Shown in pieces: positions 59,001 through 63,352 of a DNA stretch of 64,000 bases. A model generated the notes under the pieces. The model did not search any database. It was not told where the DNA came from and saw nothing but the letters and a program-made list of their open reading frames with translations. Source of the DNA: Pseudomonas baetica (GTDB lineage: Bacteria; Pseudomonadota; Gammaproteobacteria; Pseudomonadales; Pseudomonadaceae). The position numbers and the translations under genes are program-made. Position 1 is the first letter of the stretch, and each line of letters opens with the position of its first letter. The DNA lies in contig NZ_PHHE01000001.1 of NCBI RefSeq assembly GCF_002813455.1, positions 744,001 to 808,000 on the forward strand, read 5' to 3'.

Positions 59001-60685
59001 TGGCACGCCTGCCGATTTCGCCGAACGGCAAACTGGACCGCAAAGCGCTGCCGGAGCCAGAGTTTTGCGCCGATCAATATCAGGCGCCACGCAACGAGCA
59101 GGAGCGCTGGCTGGCAGAGATCTGGGCCGATGTGCTGCAAGTGGAGCAGGTGGGTATCAGCGACAACTTCTTCGAGTTGGGCGGTGATTCGATTCTCAGC
59201 CTGCAAGTGATTTCCCGGGCGCGCAACCATGCGCAACTGAAACTGGACATCAAGCTGCGCGACCTGATGCGCTTCCAGACCATTGGCAACCTGTTCGACC
59301 AGCAAGCGGTCGCGCACTCGAGCCAGACCGCCGACAGCAGTCATGTGGCGCAGGCTGGCGCGTTTGGTCTATTGCCGATTCAGGAGTGGTTCTTCGCCGA
59401 GGGCATGAGTGAACCGCATCATTTCAATCAGGCGATGATGCTGCGTTCGCGTCAAGCACTGGATGCCCCGGCGCTGGAGCAGACGCTGCGGTTGATGCTG
59501 GAGCAGCATGACTCATTGCGGCTGCGTTTCTATCAGGATCAGGGTCGCTGGCTGCAGCACTACCAAACATTGCAGGACACTTTGCGCATCGCCGAGCACA
59601 ACCCGTTGCTGTGGCAGCGTGAGATCAGCGATATCGAGCAACTCGACGCACTGGTCAACCAGGCCCAGCGCAGCCTCAACCTGCTCGAGGGGCCACTGCT
59701 GCGCGGCCTGCTGGTGAACCTGCCGGACGGCGAGGTACGTCTGCTGTTGGTGGTTCATCACCTGGTGATCGATGCGGTGTCGTGGCGGGTATTCCTGCAA
59801 GACCTGCAAATGGCCTACGAGGCGTTCAGTCAGGGCCGCGAGCCGCAACTGGCGCAGCGCACCAGCAGCTATCGCGCCTGGGCCGATGGCCTCGCGGCGC
59901 AGGTGCCGGCACTGGTCGAGCAAGAGCTGGATTACTGGCTCGAACAGCTGGATCAGCCGGGCAAGGATCTGCCGTGTGACAACCCGCGCGGCAAGAACCT
60001 GGTGCGTTTTCGCGAAGAAACGTTCATGGGGCTCGACGCCACCCGCACCGGGCAATTGCTCAAACAGGCGCCAGCGGTGTACGGCACGCAGATCAACGAT
60101 CTGCTGCTGACCGCGCTCGGTCGTGTGCTGTGTCGCTGGAGCGAGGCCGAGTCGGTGCTGGTGCAACTGGAAGGGCACGGCCGTGAAGACCTGGTCGACG
60201 GGCTGGACCTGAGCCGCACGCTTGGCTGGTTCACCACCATGTTCCCGGTTCGGCTGGCGCCGATGCCACAGGAGGACTTCGGCGCGTCGATTCTGGCGGT
60301 ACGCGAGCAGTTGGCGGTGGTGCCGCAGAAGGGCGTCGGCTACGGCGCGCTGCGCTACATGGCCGATGCGTCGGTGCAACAGCGTCTGGCGGCGTTGCCA
60401 CAGGCGCGACTGACCTTCAACTACCTGGGGCAGTTCGACCAGACCTTTGATGAGCAGGCGATGCTGATGCCGGCGGACGAGCACATCGGCGACGTCTACA
60501 GCCTGGACGCCAACCTTGGCAACTGGCTGGAAATCGTCGGTCAGGTGTTCGACGGCAAGCTGTCGATGCGCTGCATGTACAGCACCCGTCGCTTCCGCCC
60601 CAGCACCATCGAGACCTTGATGCAGCAGTATCAGGCCGAGCTGGAAGCGCTGGTCGAGCATTGCCTGCAACAGTCGGCGCGCTGA
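47063..60685 (+). CDS. NRPS, three modules: D-Ala, D-(acyl)OH-Orn, D-(acyl)OH-Orn; no thioesterase
   Basis: 4540 aa, order C-A-T-E three times, 12 bp after the first NRPS (ribosome site GAGAGGA). Landmarks (residue): C5 174, A5 653, T5 1039, E5 1219, C6 1686, A6 2147, T6 2546, E6 2727, C7 3190, A7 3650, T7 4039, E7 4231. Codes read: A5 DLWNNALTYK (Ala), A6 DGEACGGVTK (formyl-hydroxyornithine type), A7 DGECCGGVTK (close relative). C5 is LCL (accepts L-Thr); C6 and C7 are DCL. All T domains show LGGDS, the form seen before epimerases. E7 has HHLVIDAVSW in place of HHLVVDGVSW and is the true C-terminus; no TE or reductase follows. It starts MQQLIESVGALSPEKRKAL like PvdD/PvdJ proteins. The chain must pass on or be released in trans. 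Confidence 0.9.
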   Translation: MQQLIESVGALSPEKRKALAILLGKQGINLYGIAPIFRRTEGEPLLLSYAQERQWFLWQMEPDSAAYHIPTALRLRGALDMAVLQRSFDTLIERHESLRTGFARGDQDKAIQLIKAPYASQIEVHQLAGEVDEPRLRTAIEAQIARPFDLEQDALLRVCLLQLAPDDHVLVMVQHHIISDGWSMQVMVGELIELYAGFSRGAPATLAPLPIQYADFAQWQRSWMDAGERERQLSYWVEHLGSDPAVLELPADHPRPLVQSYRGARLDLQLDAALSKGLQDLARREGVTMFMLLLAAFQTLLHRYSGQDDIRIGVPIANRNRAETEGLIGFFVNTQVLRATLDSSMPFSALLAQAKQSALGAQAHQDLPFEQLVEALAPERSLSRSPLFQVMFNHQSGARQASQAMQLPGLAIESVNWDSLTAQFDLTLETHESPQGVWASLIYATDLFEATSIERMGRHLQALLKGIVCDAQQRLGELPLLDASERQVLLHDWNPVDAPFASDLCIHQLIALQAAQTPDARAVTFAERHLTYAQLEARANPLAHALIERGVGPEVRVGVAMQRSENLLVALLAVLKAGGVYVPLDPDYPADRVAYMLEDSRALCLLTERDVATNLAIAADTDVLLMDNAAEDFAAYPAQAPDTRVSADNLAYVIYTSGSTGKPKGVAIAHRNVLALIDWSQSVYSRDDIQGVLASTSVCFDLSVWELFVTLANGGSLIIARNALELPQLPARDQVRLINTVPSAIAALQRSGEIPPSVRIINLAGEPLKQALVDTLYAQPTVEHVFDLYGPSEDTTYSTWTRRTAGGQPSIGRPLKHTASYVLDGELQPVPQGVAAELYLAGAGITRGYLARPALTAEKYLPNPFGAPGERFYRTGDLTRYQVDGNLQYVGRIDHQVKVRGFRIELGEIEARLLQQDAVRELAVLAQEGASGQQLVAYIVPSAALGNAEEQARLREVLKAGLREHLPEYMVPAHLLFLEQLPLTPNGKLDRKALPKPDAALEQHSYLAPSNDNERQLCEIWQAVLGLEQVGVTDNFFALGGDSIISIQVVSRARQAGLRITPKDLFQYQTVQGLARVAQRGEAAFSIEQGAVTGSTPLLPFQQRFFELQIPERQRWNQSLLLKPSQTVDADVLEHALQALVAHHDALRLSFSEGADGWTATHRAPDNQPLLQRASVQHADEIEAVCDAAQGSLDLQNGPLLRAVLLEVGDGSQRLLLAIHHLVVDGVSWRVLLEDLQNACEQLQNGQTIKLAAKTSPFKDWAQHLQTFAAGELHNELAWWAEQLGEAPADLPCDNPAATLQNRHAVSVETRLNADQTRQLLQQAPAAYRTQINDVLLTALARVICRWTGQASTLIQLEGHGREELFDDIDLSRTVGWFTSLFPVRLTPAMGLADSLKAVKEQLRGVPNKGLGFGALRYLGDEHAQQTLAAQPVPRITFNYLGQFDSQFDDAALFVPASESTGREQSSLAPLANWLDINGKVYGGELNLSWSFSHEMFNQATIQRLADDYAQELNALIAHCCEANNRGVTPSDFPLADLSQAQLDQLITDPQAVDNVYPLSPMQQGMLFHTLYEQGSGDYINQMRVSVEGLDVERFRQAWQAALEAHDILRTRFVWGGAQAQPLQIVERTATLPFTVHDWRGQPSEALEVLAEAERSRPFDLSEVPLLRLVVVRTAADRHELLYTSHHILMDGWSNSQLLGEVLQRYAGQVPAATIGRYSDYIAWLQRQDSQLSEQFWLERLAQFDEPTRLAQGLADRSASADGGTEQYQQWIDATGTLRLSEFARQQKVTLNTLVQAAWLVLLQRYTGQSTVAFGATVSGRPANLPGVEQQVGLFINTLPVIARPEPQLTVSQWLKTVQELNIALRDFEHTPLADIQRWSGQGSDGLFDNLLVFENYPISEALEQGSALGLNFGAVDTREQTNFPLTVGVNLGETLSVHYSFAVANFSQATIARLHVQLASLLEQFVQSANARLGALTLLSREEQHRLQDSNRAQPCTDPLLVHQRIAVIAAQQAQQEAVRCSDQALTFAELETQANRLAHVLINEGVGPEVRVGVALPRSPSMLVALLAVLKAGGAYVPLDASYPRERLAYLIEDSGIALLLTDSQLRTRLPLSPGLRALDLDSLPTAEWPDVAPQVDVQAENLAYVIYTSGSTGQPKGVCVAHGPLAMHCQAIGQRYEMTPDDCELHFMSFAFDGAHERWLTPLTHGSRLLLRDDSLWSPEQTYTAMQQHGVTVAAFPPVYLQQLAEHAEQVGQPPAVRIYCFGGDAVPNDSFERARAALAPQYIINGYGPTETVVTPLIWKAGRHDECGAAYAPIGTRIGDRSTCVLSADLNALPQGVMGELYLGGTGLARGYLDRPAMTAERFVPDPFGAPGSRLYRSGDLVRERADGVFDYQGRVDNQVKIRGFRIELGEIEARLLELSSVREAVVLAHAGPSGKQLVAYLVPTQPVAEAHLGEWRDSVRNAIKESLPTHMVPAHLMVLAQLPVTPNGKLDRKALPAPDARLMQNSYVAPRNDMEQRIATIWADVLRLERVSATDNFFELGGDSIISIQVVGRARQAGIQFTPKDLFQHQTVQALAAVAQLGGTLLNIDQGPVSGATPLLPFQQWFFASEIPERHHWNQSLLLKPAMTLHADTVAQVLQALVVHHDALRLSFRETTDGWTATHRPIEPAPALLWQRTLTDPGEIEATCQQAQGSLNLHDGPLLRGVLLDLPDHTQRLLLVVHHLVVDGVSWRVLLEDLHTAFSQIQAGREVALPAKTSAFKAWAERLQAHTASLDDEQAFWREHLQGATATLPCERPNGSLENRYAQSVQTRLAPELTRQLLQQAPAAYRTQVNDLLLTALARVISRWSGHDSALIQLEGHGREDLFDDIDLSRTLGWFTSVFPVHLTPASELADSIKQIKEQLRAIPDKGIGFGALRYLGDVSARETLAELPTPKITFNYLGQFDSQFDEAALFLPAGESAGNDLSDRAPLGNWLSVNGQVYGGELSLSWSFSEQMFDTATVQALADDYGRELTALIDHCVVPGNHGLTPPDFPLAALDQARLDSLPVPVADIEDIYPLSPMQQGMLFHTLSDDGDDLYVNQLNLSVEGLDIERFRAAWDCVVQRHEILRTSFHWQDSQASPVQIVHRQGVVDLQALDTPMDDAQLAEFARQQRVQGFALDRMPLQRTRLIRLGADKYQLIWTSHHILMDGWSSSQLFGEVLQHYATGQVEGESGRYRDFIAWLQQQDSAQLEQFWRGHLQTLVEPPALSQAMHPRHESAEHGHQALYTRWDAQQTALLQQHCRAQGITANTLIQGAWLLLLQRYTGQHSVAFGATVAGRPEGLPNAGSMLGLFINTLPVIQTLDPAQPLNAWLSSLQAYNLDLREHAHAPLADIQRWSGQGGQALFDSIIVFENYPIDQRLEQAPGGLRFGTSASHDVTNFPMDLAVHLGEEFSIEYLFLRDRFSVEAVERIRQTMEVLLHSMMQQPTERLGNLQRLAAPQWQALQQWGAEPAAVHRRELLPAMIAAQRPEAVAAECGDEQLSYAQLERRANQLAHHLIAAGAGPEVLIGVALERSLDMLVALLAVFKSGAAYVPLDIDYPSDRLAFMIEDSGMRQMISRGAASQRLPLPANLPLLDLDHFDGNQYPHTAPRVHTCDDSLAYLIYTSGSTGLPKGVAVTHGPLSMHCQAIRELYEMDASTRELHFMSFAFDGAHERWLTTLAFGGTLVLRDHELWTPEQTSHALLSRSIDIACFPPAYLKQVAEYVEASGMAVPQVRIYCLGGDAVPEQTLAQVRRVLRPQFITNGYGPTETVVTPMLWKAPNDEACAAAYAPIGRVVGQRSLWVLDDDLNPLPQDLSGQLYIGGYGVARGYHGRAAITAERFVPDPFGAPGSRLYRSGDLVRLRHDGILDYVGRADHQVKIRGFRIELGEIEACLRAQDGVTDAVVIARDGVSGKQLIGYVVSADDNAGDRLKTLLRAQLPEYMVPLQIIVLARLPISPNGKLDRKALPEPEFCADQYQAPRNEQERWLAEIWADVLQVEQVGISDNFFELGGDSILSLQVISRARNHAQLKLDIKLRDLMRFQTIGNLFDQQAVAHSSQTADSSHVAQAGAFGLLPIQEWFFAEGMSEPHHFNQAMMLRSRQALDAPALEQTLRLMLEQHDSLRLRFYQDQGRWLQHYQTLQDTLRIAEHNPLLWQREISDIEQLDALVNQAQRSLNLLEGPLLRGLLVNLPDGEVRLLLVVHHLVIDAVSWRVFLQDLQMAYEAFSQGREPQLAQRTSSYRAWADGLAAQVPALVEQELDYWLEQLDQPGKDLPCDNPRGKNLVRFREETFMGLDATRTGQLLKQAPAVYGTQINDLLLTALGRVLCRWSEAESVLVQLEGHGREDLVDGLDLSRTLGWFTTMFPVRLAPMPQEDFGASILAVREQLAVVPQKGVGYGALRYMADASVQQRLAALPQARLTFNYLGQFDQTFDEQAMLMPADEHIGDVYSLDANLGNWLEIVGQVFDGKLSMRCMYSTRRFRPSTIETLMQQYQAELEALVEHCLQQSAR

Positions 60686-60748
60686 GCCGGTCTTTAACTT
60701 TTTGAGAGGGGCGGTGTGCATTGCGCGCAGCGCCCCGGGATGTGATGC

Positions 60749-61696
60749 ATGCCATTGAATTCGGAAGTAGCGGCGTTTCTTGATCTGGTCGAAGACAATC
60801 AGAACGACGCGTTTCACCAAGGGACACCCGAGCAGGCGCGAGAGGCGTTCGAGCAGTCCTCGCAACAGATGCGTTGGGCCGTGCCGGATGTCGACGTGAG
60901 CGAGGTGCAACACCGTGCCCGCGACGGCGCTGAACTGACCTTGCGGTTGTACCGTCCGTTGCAAAAGGGCGGTGTCTTGCCGGTGCTGCTGTTTTTGCAC
61001 GGCGGTGGTTTTGTCGTCGGCAGCCTCGACTCCCACGACGGTATCTGCCGCGAGTTCTGCGCGCGCACGCCGTGTGCGGTGTTGTCGGTCGGCTACCGTC
61101 GCGCGCCGGAACACAAGTTCCCGGTGGCGTTGCATGATTGTGCCGATGCACTGGATTGGCTGCGCGAACAGGCTGGTGAATTTGCTCTCGACCTGTCGCG
61201 CCTGGTGTTTGGCGGCGACAGCGTCGGCGCCACGCTGGCGACCGTGCTGGCGCTTGAGGCGCGCGCCCCCGGCGCGCTGAAACCGTGCCTGCAATTGCTC
61301 TGCTACCCGGTGACCGACGCCTCGCAACGCCGTGAATCGATGGACTTGCTCGGCGAAGGCTACCTGCTGGAAAGCGATTCCCTGGAATGGTTCTACCAGC
61401 ACTACGCCCGCAGCATCGAGGATCGCAGCGACTGGCGCTTCTCGCCACTGCTGTGCAGCGACCTCGCCGGCGCCGCCCCGGCCTACGTCGCCCTGGCAGG
61501 CTTCGACCCGCTGGTGGACGAAGGCCGCGCCTACGCCGAACGTTTGGCCAGCACCGGAGGATTGCTTGAATGCCGCGAATTCAGCGGCCACGTGCACGAC
61601 TTCCTGCGCATGCGCATGGTCACCGAAGAGGTGGAGGCAATTTATCAGGAGCTGGTGGCTGTGCTGCGCACTGTGATGTATCCCGAAACGGTCTGA
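60749..61696 (+). CDS. Alpha/beta hydrolase, HSL (acetyl-esterase) family
   Basis: 315 aa. Hormone-sensitive-lipase-type fold: oxyanion motif HGGGFVVGS near residue 84, nucleophile Ser in GGDSVGATLA near 155, acid in DPLVDEG near 253 and His in SGHVHDF near 280. SVGYRRAPEHKFPVALHDCADALDWL is the family-typical middle. An N-terminal cap of ~75 residues is present; no signal peptide. It starts 63 bp after the terminal NRPS epimerase, after a GGGGCG/CGCCCC hairpin. A role in releasing or trimming the peptide, or as an esterase, is possible but unproven. Confidence 0.85.
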   Translation: MPLNSEVAAFLDLVEDNQNDAFHQGTPEQAREAFEQSSQQMRWAVPDVDVSEVQHRARDGAELTLRLYRPLQKGGVLPVLLFLHGGGFVVGSLDSHDGICREFCARTPCAVLSVGYRRAPEHKFPVALHDCADALDWLREQAGEFALDLSRLVFGGDSVGATLATVLALEARAPGALKPCLQLLCYPVTDASQRRESMDLLGEGYLLESDSLEWFYQHYARSIEDRSDWRFSPLLCSDLAGAAPAYVALAGFDPLVDEGRAYAERLASTGGLLECREFSGHVHDFLRMRMVTEEVEAIYQELVAVLRTVMYPETV

Positions 61697-61747
61697 TCCG
61701 CCCTGGCCTGATGTGTGCGTCCACACCTCAGGCCATCAACATCCGCC

Positions 61748-61775
61748 CCTGTGGGAGCGAGCCTGCTCGCGAAGA
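61748..61775. repeat. Single REP
   Basis: CCTGTGGGAGCGAGCCTGCTCGCGAAG, one half only. Confidence 0.8.
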
Positions 61776-61807
61776 GGCCGGTCCTGACAGCTTGTTTCAG
61801 GAACTGA

Positions 61808-62065
61808 CTATTGCGGTTTGAAACCGGGTTTGCCGTTGGCGGCTCGCCATTCCTTCACTTTGCTAACGATCGCTTCCGGGGTAGCCTCCTCGTCGGAGTT
61901 GGCGTAATAAATCATGTCCGAGCCGTGGGGGTGTTCAGTCAGCTCTTCAAATAACAGCACTGCGCGGACCTGTTCTTTTTCCGAGTCAAATTGCGCATTG
62001 CAAATTCCGGATACGAACCGCAGAAAATCTGCTTCGGTGTAATCGGAAAGAATTGGTTTGTGCAT
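61808..62065 (-). CDS. Colicin/pyocin DNase immunity protein, copy 4 (divergent)
   Basis: 85 aa acidic four-helix protein of the colicin E2/E9-pyocin immunity family (MHKPILSDYTEADFLRFVSGICNA ... EHPHGSDMIYYANSDEEATPEAIVSKVKEWRAANGKPGF). The helix III HPxGSDxIYY motif that binds the DNase is intact. It is the most divergent of the four copies and is directly preceded, one base from its ATG, by an orphan HNH toxin tip. It probably protects from a DNase with that lost tip. Confidence 0.88.
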   Translation of the reverse strand: MHKPILSDYTEADFLRFVSGICNAQFDSEKEQVRAVLLFEELTEHPHGSDMIYYANSDEEATPEAIVSKVKEWRAANGKPGFKPQ

Positions 62066-62066
62066 T

Positions 62067-62190
62067 TCAATTTTTTCCCTTGTGGATTTCAGAGTGTTGT
62101 TTTGGTGTGGTGACTCTTATGTTTTCAATGTCGTAGATGTCACCGCTTTTGGATATGTATTTCGTGTGGTGTAGTTCGAGATTAATCTGG
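62067..62190 (-). pseudogene. Orphan HNH nuclease tip of a lost bacteriocin
   Basis: Minus-strand codons from 62189 down read [20 protein letters not shown], then [20 protein letters not shown] and a TGA. The spacing HH-x14-N-x8-H-x3-H is exactly that of colicin/pyocin DNases and of the intact bacteriocin at 63353 (HHVNP...). No start codon or upstream toxin portion exists; 24 bp upstream is the stop of the next immunity gene. TGA-A-ATG spacing to the immunity gene is preserved. Confidence 0.8.
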
Positions 62191-62213
62191 CTGACAGTTC
62201 TTTCAGGGACTGA

Positions 62214-62474
62214 CTATTCCGGTTTGAAACCCGGTTTGCCGTTGGCGGCTCGCCATTCTTTGATGGCTTTTAAAACGCCTGCGGGGCTGTCTTCGACTCC
62301 CTTAGCCGGGTAGTACAAAATATCCGAACCGCTCGGGTGTTCCGAAATGTTCACTATGTTGTCCACTATCGCGTCGTGCTCTCTCTCGGAAGAGTAGTCT
62401 CCCTCCACCAAACGATTTATTAAGGCTGCATATTCTGACTCTGTGTATTCCTCAAACTTGGCCTTCAATACCAT
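62214..62474 (-). CDS. Colicin/pyocin DNase immunity protein, copy 3
   Basis: 86 aa from ATG 62472-62474 (MVLKAKFEEYTESEY); preceded by GGGAGA. Motif EHPSGSDILYYPAKGVEDSPAGVLKAIKEWRAANGKPGFKPE intact. Near-identical in layout to copies 1 and 2. A REP copy lies upstream and no toxin remnant was found there. Confidence 0.9.
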   Translation of the reverse strand: MVLKAKFEEYTESEYAALINRLVEGDYSSEREHDAIVDNIVNISEHPSGSDILYYPAKGVEDSPAGVLKAIKEWRAANGKPGFKPE

Positions 62475-62518
62475 TTTCAAATTATCTCTCCCAGTGCCGG
62501 ACAACATTGAACCTGTGG

Positions 62519-62608
62519 CGAGGGAGCAAGCTCCCCCGCCACAGAGCTATGCATCTTCAGGGCTGTACCGGTCTGAGTATCACTCCCTGTGGGAGTGAGC
62601 CTGTTCAC
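62519..62608. repeat. Two different REP-type palindromes
   Basis: GTGGCGAGGGAGCAAGCTCCCCCGCCAC (62515-62542) and GTGGGAGTGAGCCTGTTCACGAAG (62590-62612 region), between immunity copies 2 and 3. Confidence 0.6.
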
Positions 62609-62645
62609 GAAGTGGTCAGCCCTGACAGCTTTTTTCAGGAACTGA

Positions 62646-62906
62646 CTATTCCGGTTTGAAACCTGGTTTTCCGTTGGCGGCGCGCCAATCTTTGATGGTT
62701 TTTAAAACACCTTCCGGACTGTCTTCAACACCTTCGGCGGGATAATACAAAACGTTTGATCCTGCAGGGTGCTCGGCTGCATCGACGATGAGTTCTACAA
62801 TTTCATCCAGCTCTTTTTCTGATGAATAGTCTCCTGCGAACAGGCGGCTAGTCAGGGCTACATATTCTGACTCTGTGTACTCTTCGAACTTGGCCTTCAA
62901 TACCAT
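62646..62906 (-). CDS. Colicin/pyocin DNase immunity protein, copy 2
   Basis: 86 aa from ATG 62904-62906 (MVLKAKFEEYTESEYVALTSRLFAG). The frame runs on upstream to 63074, but that part translates a REP hairpin. DNase-binding helix motif EHPAGSNVLYYPAEGVEDSPEG is present with SN in place of SD. Same C-terminus WRAANGKPGFKPE as the others. Confidence 0.9.
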   Translation of the reverse strand: MVLKAKFEEYTESEYVALTSRLFAGDYSSEKELDEIVELIVDAAEHPAGSNVLYYPAEGVEDSPEGVLKTIKDWRAANGKPGFKPE

Positions 62907-62944
62907 CTTCAGTTGCTCCACCGATACCGGAAAATCTTCAACCC

Positions 62945-63077
62945 GTGGCGAGGGCGCTTGCTCCCGCTGGTCTGCGCAGCAGACCAGAGTCGGCATAAGC
63001 GGAGTGTCAGGCACACGTTGAACTCTGGTTTTACGACTGCGGCGCAGCCGAGCGGGAGCAAGCTCCCTCGCCACATG
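62945..63077. repeat. Long hairpin repeat (GTGGCGAGGG...GCTTGCTCCCGC family)
   Basis: GTGGCGAGGGCGCTTGCTCCCGC at the left and GCGGGAGCAAGCTCCCTCGCCAC at the right are inverted copies; between them TGGTCTGC-GCA-GCAGACCA forms a smaller hairpin. Confidence 0.75.
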
Positions 63078-63091
63078 GTTATGCTGGAACT

Positions 63092-63352
63092 CTATTCTGG
63101 TTTGAAATCAGGTTTGCCGTTGGCGGCTCGCCATTCTTTGATAGCTTTTAGTACGCCGGCTGCGCTGTCCTCAACGCCTTCTTCGGGACAGTACAGAATG
63201 TCTATTTCATTCGGGTGTTCTGAAGTTTTTACGATGTTTTCTACAATGTCATCGTGTTCTTTCTCTGAACGGTAATTCCCATGGAATAGCCGGTTTATAA
63301 GGCTGAGATATTCTGATTCTGTGTAGTGTTCAAGTTTTCCCTTGAGGTTCAT
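63092..63352 (-). CDS. Bacteriocin DNase immunity protein, copy 1 (cognate)
   Basis: 86 aa, MNLKGKLEHYTESEYLSLINRLFHGN, with EHPNEIDILYCPEEGVEDSAAGVLKAIKEWRAANGKPDF. The ATG (63350-63352) directly abuts the TAA of the bacteriocin gene, so it is translationally coupled and is the cognate immunity. Its binding helix differs from copies 2-4 (NEID instead of (S/A/H)GS(D/N)), as expected for a different DNase specificity. Confidence 0.92.
   Translation of the reverse strand: MNLKGKLEHYTESEYLSLINRLFHGNYRSEKEHDDIVENIVKTSEHPNEIDILYCPEEGVEDSAAGVLKAIKEWRAANGKPDFKPE

Noticed and set aside
31496..60685. Lipopeptide (viscosin/orfamide-type) synthetase
   Set aside because: The first C domain is LCL-like, not a fatty-acid starter; epimerases are separate E domains rather than the dual C/E domains of cyclic lipopeptide synthetases; no tandem TE; codes include hydroxyornithine types.
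60712..60740. Terminator between NRPS2 and the hydrolase
   Set aside because: A GGGGCG/CGCCCC hairpin exists but no T-run follows, and the loop is long; the genes could still be co-transcribed.
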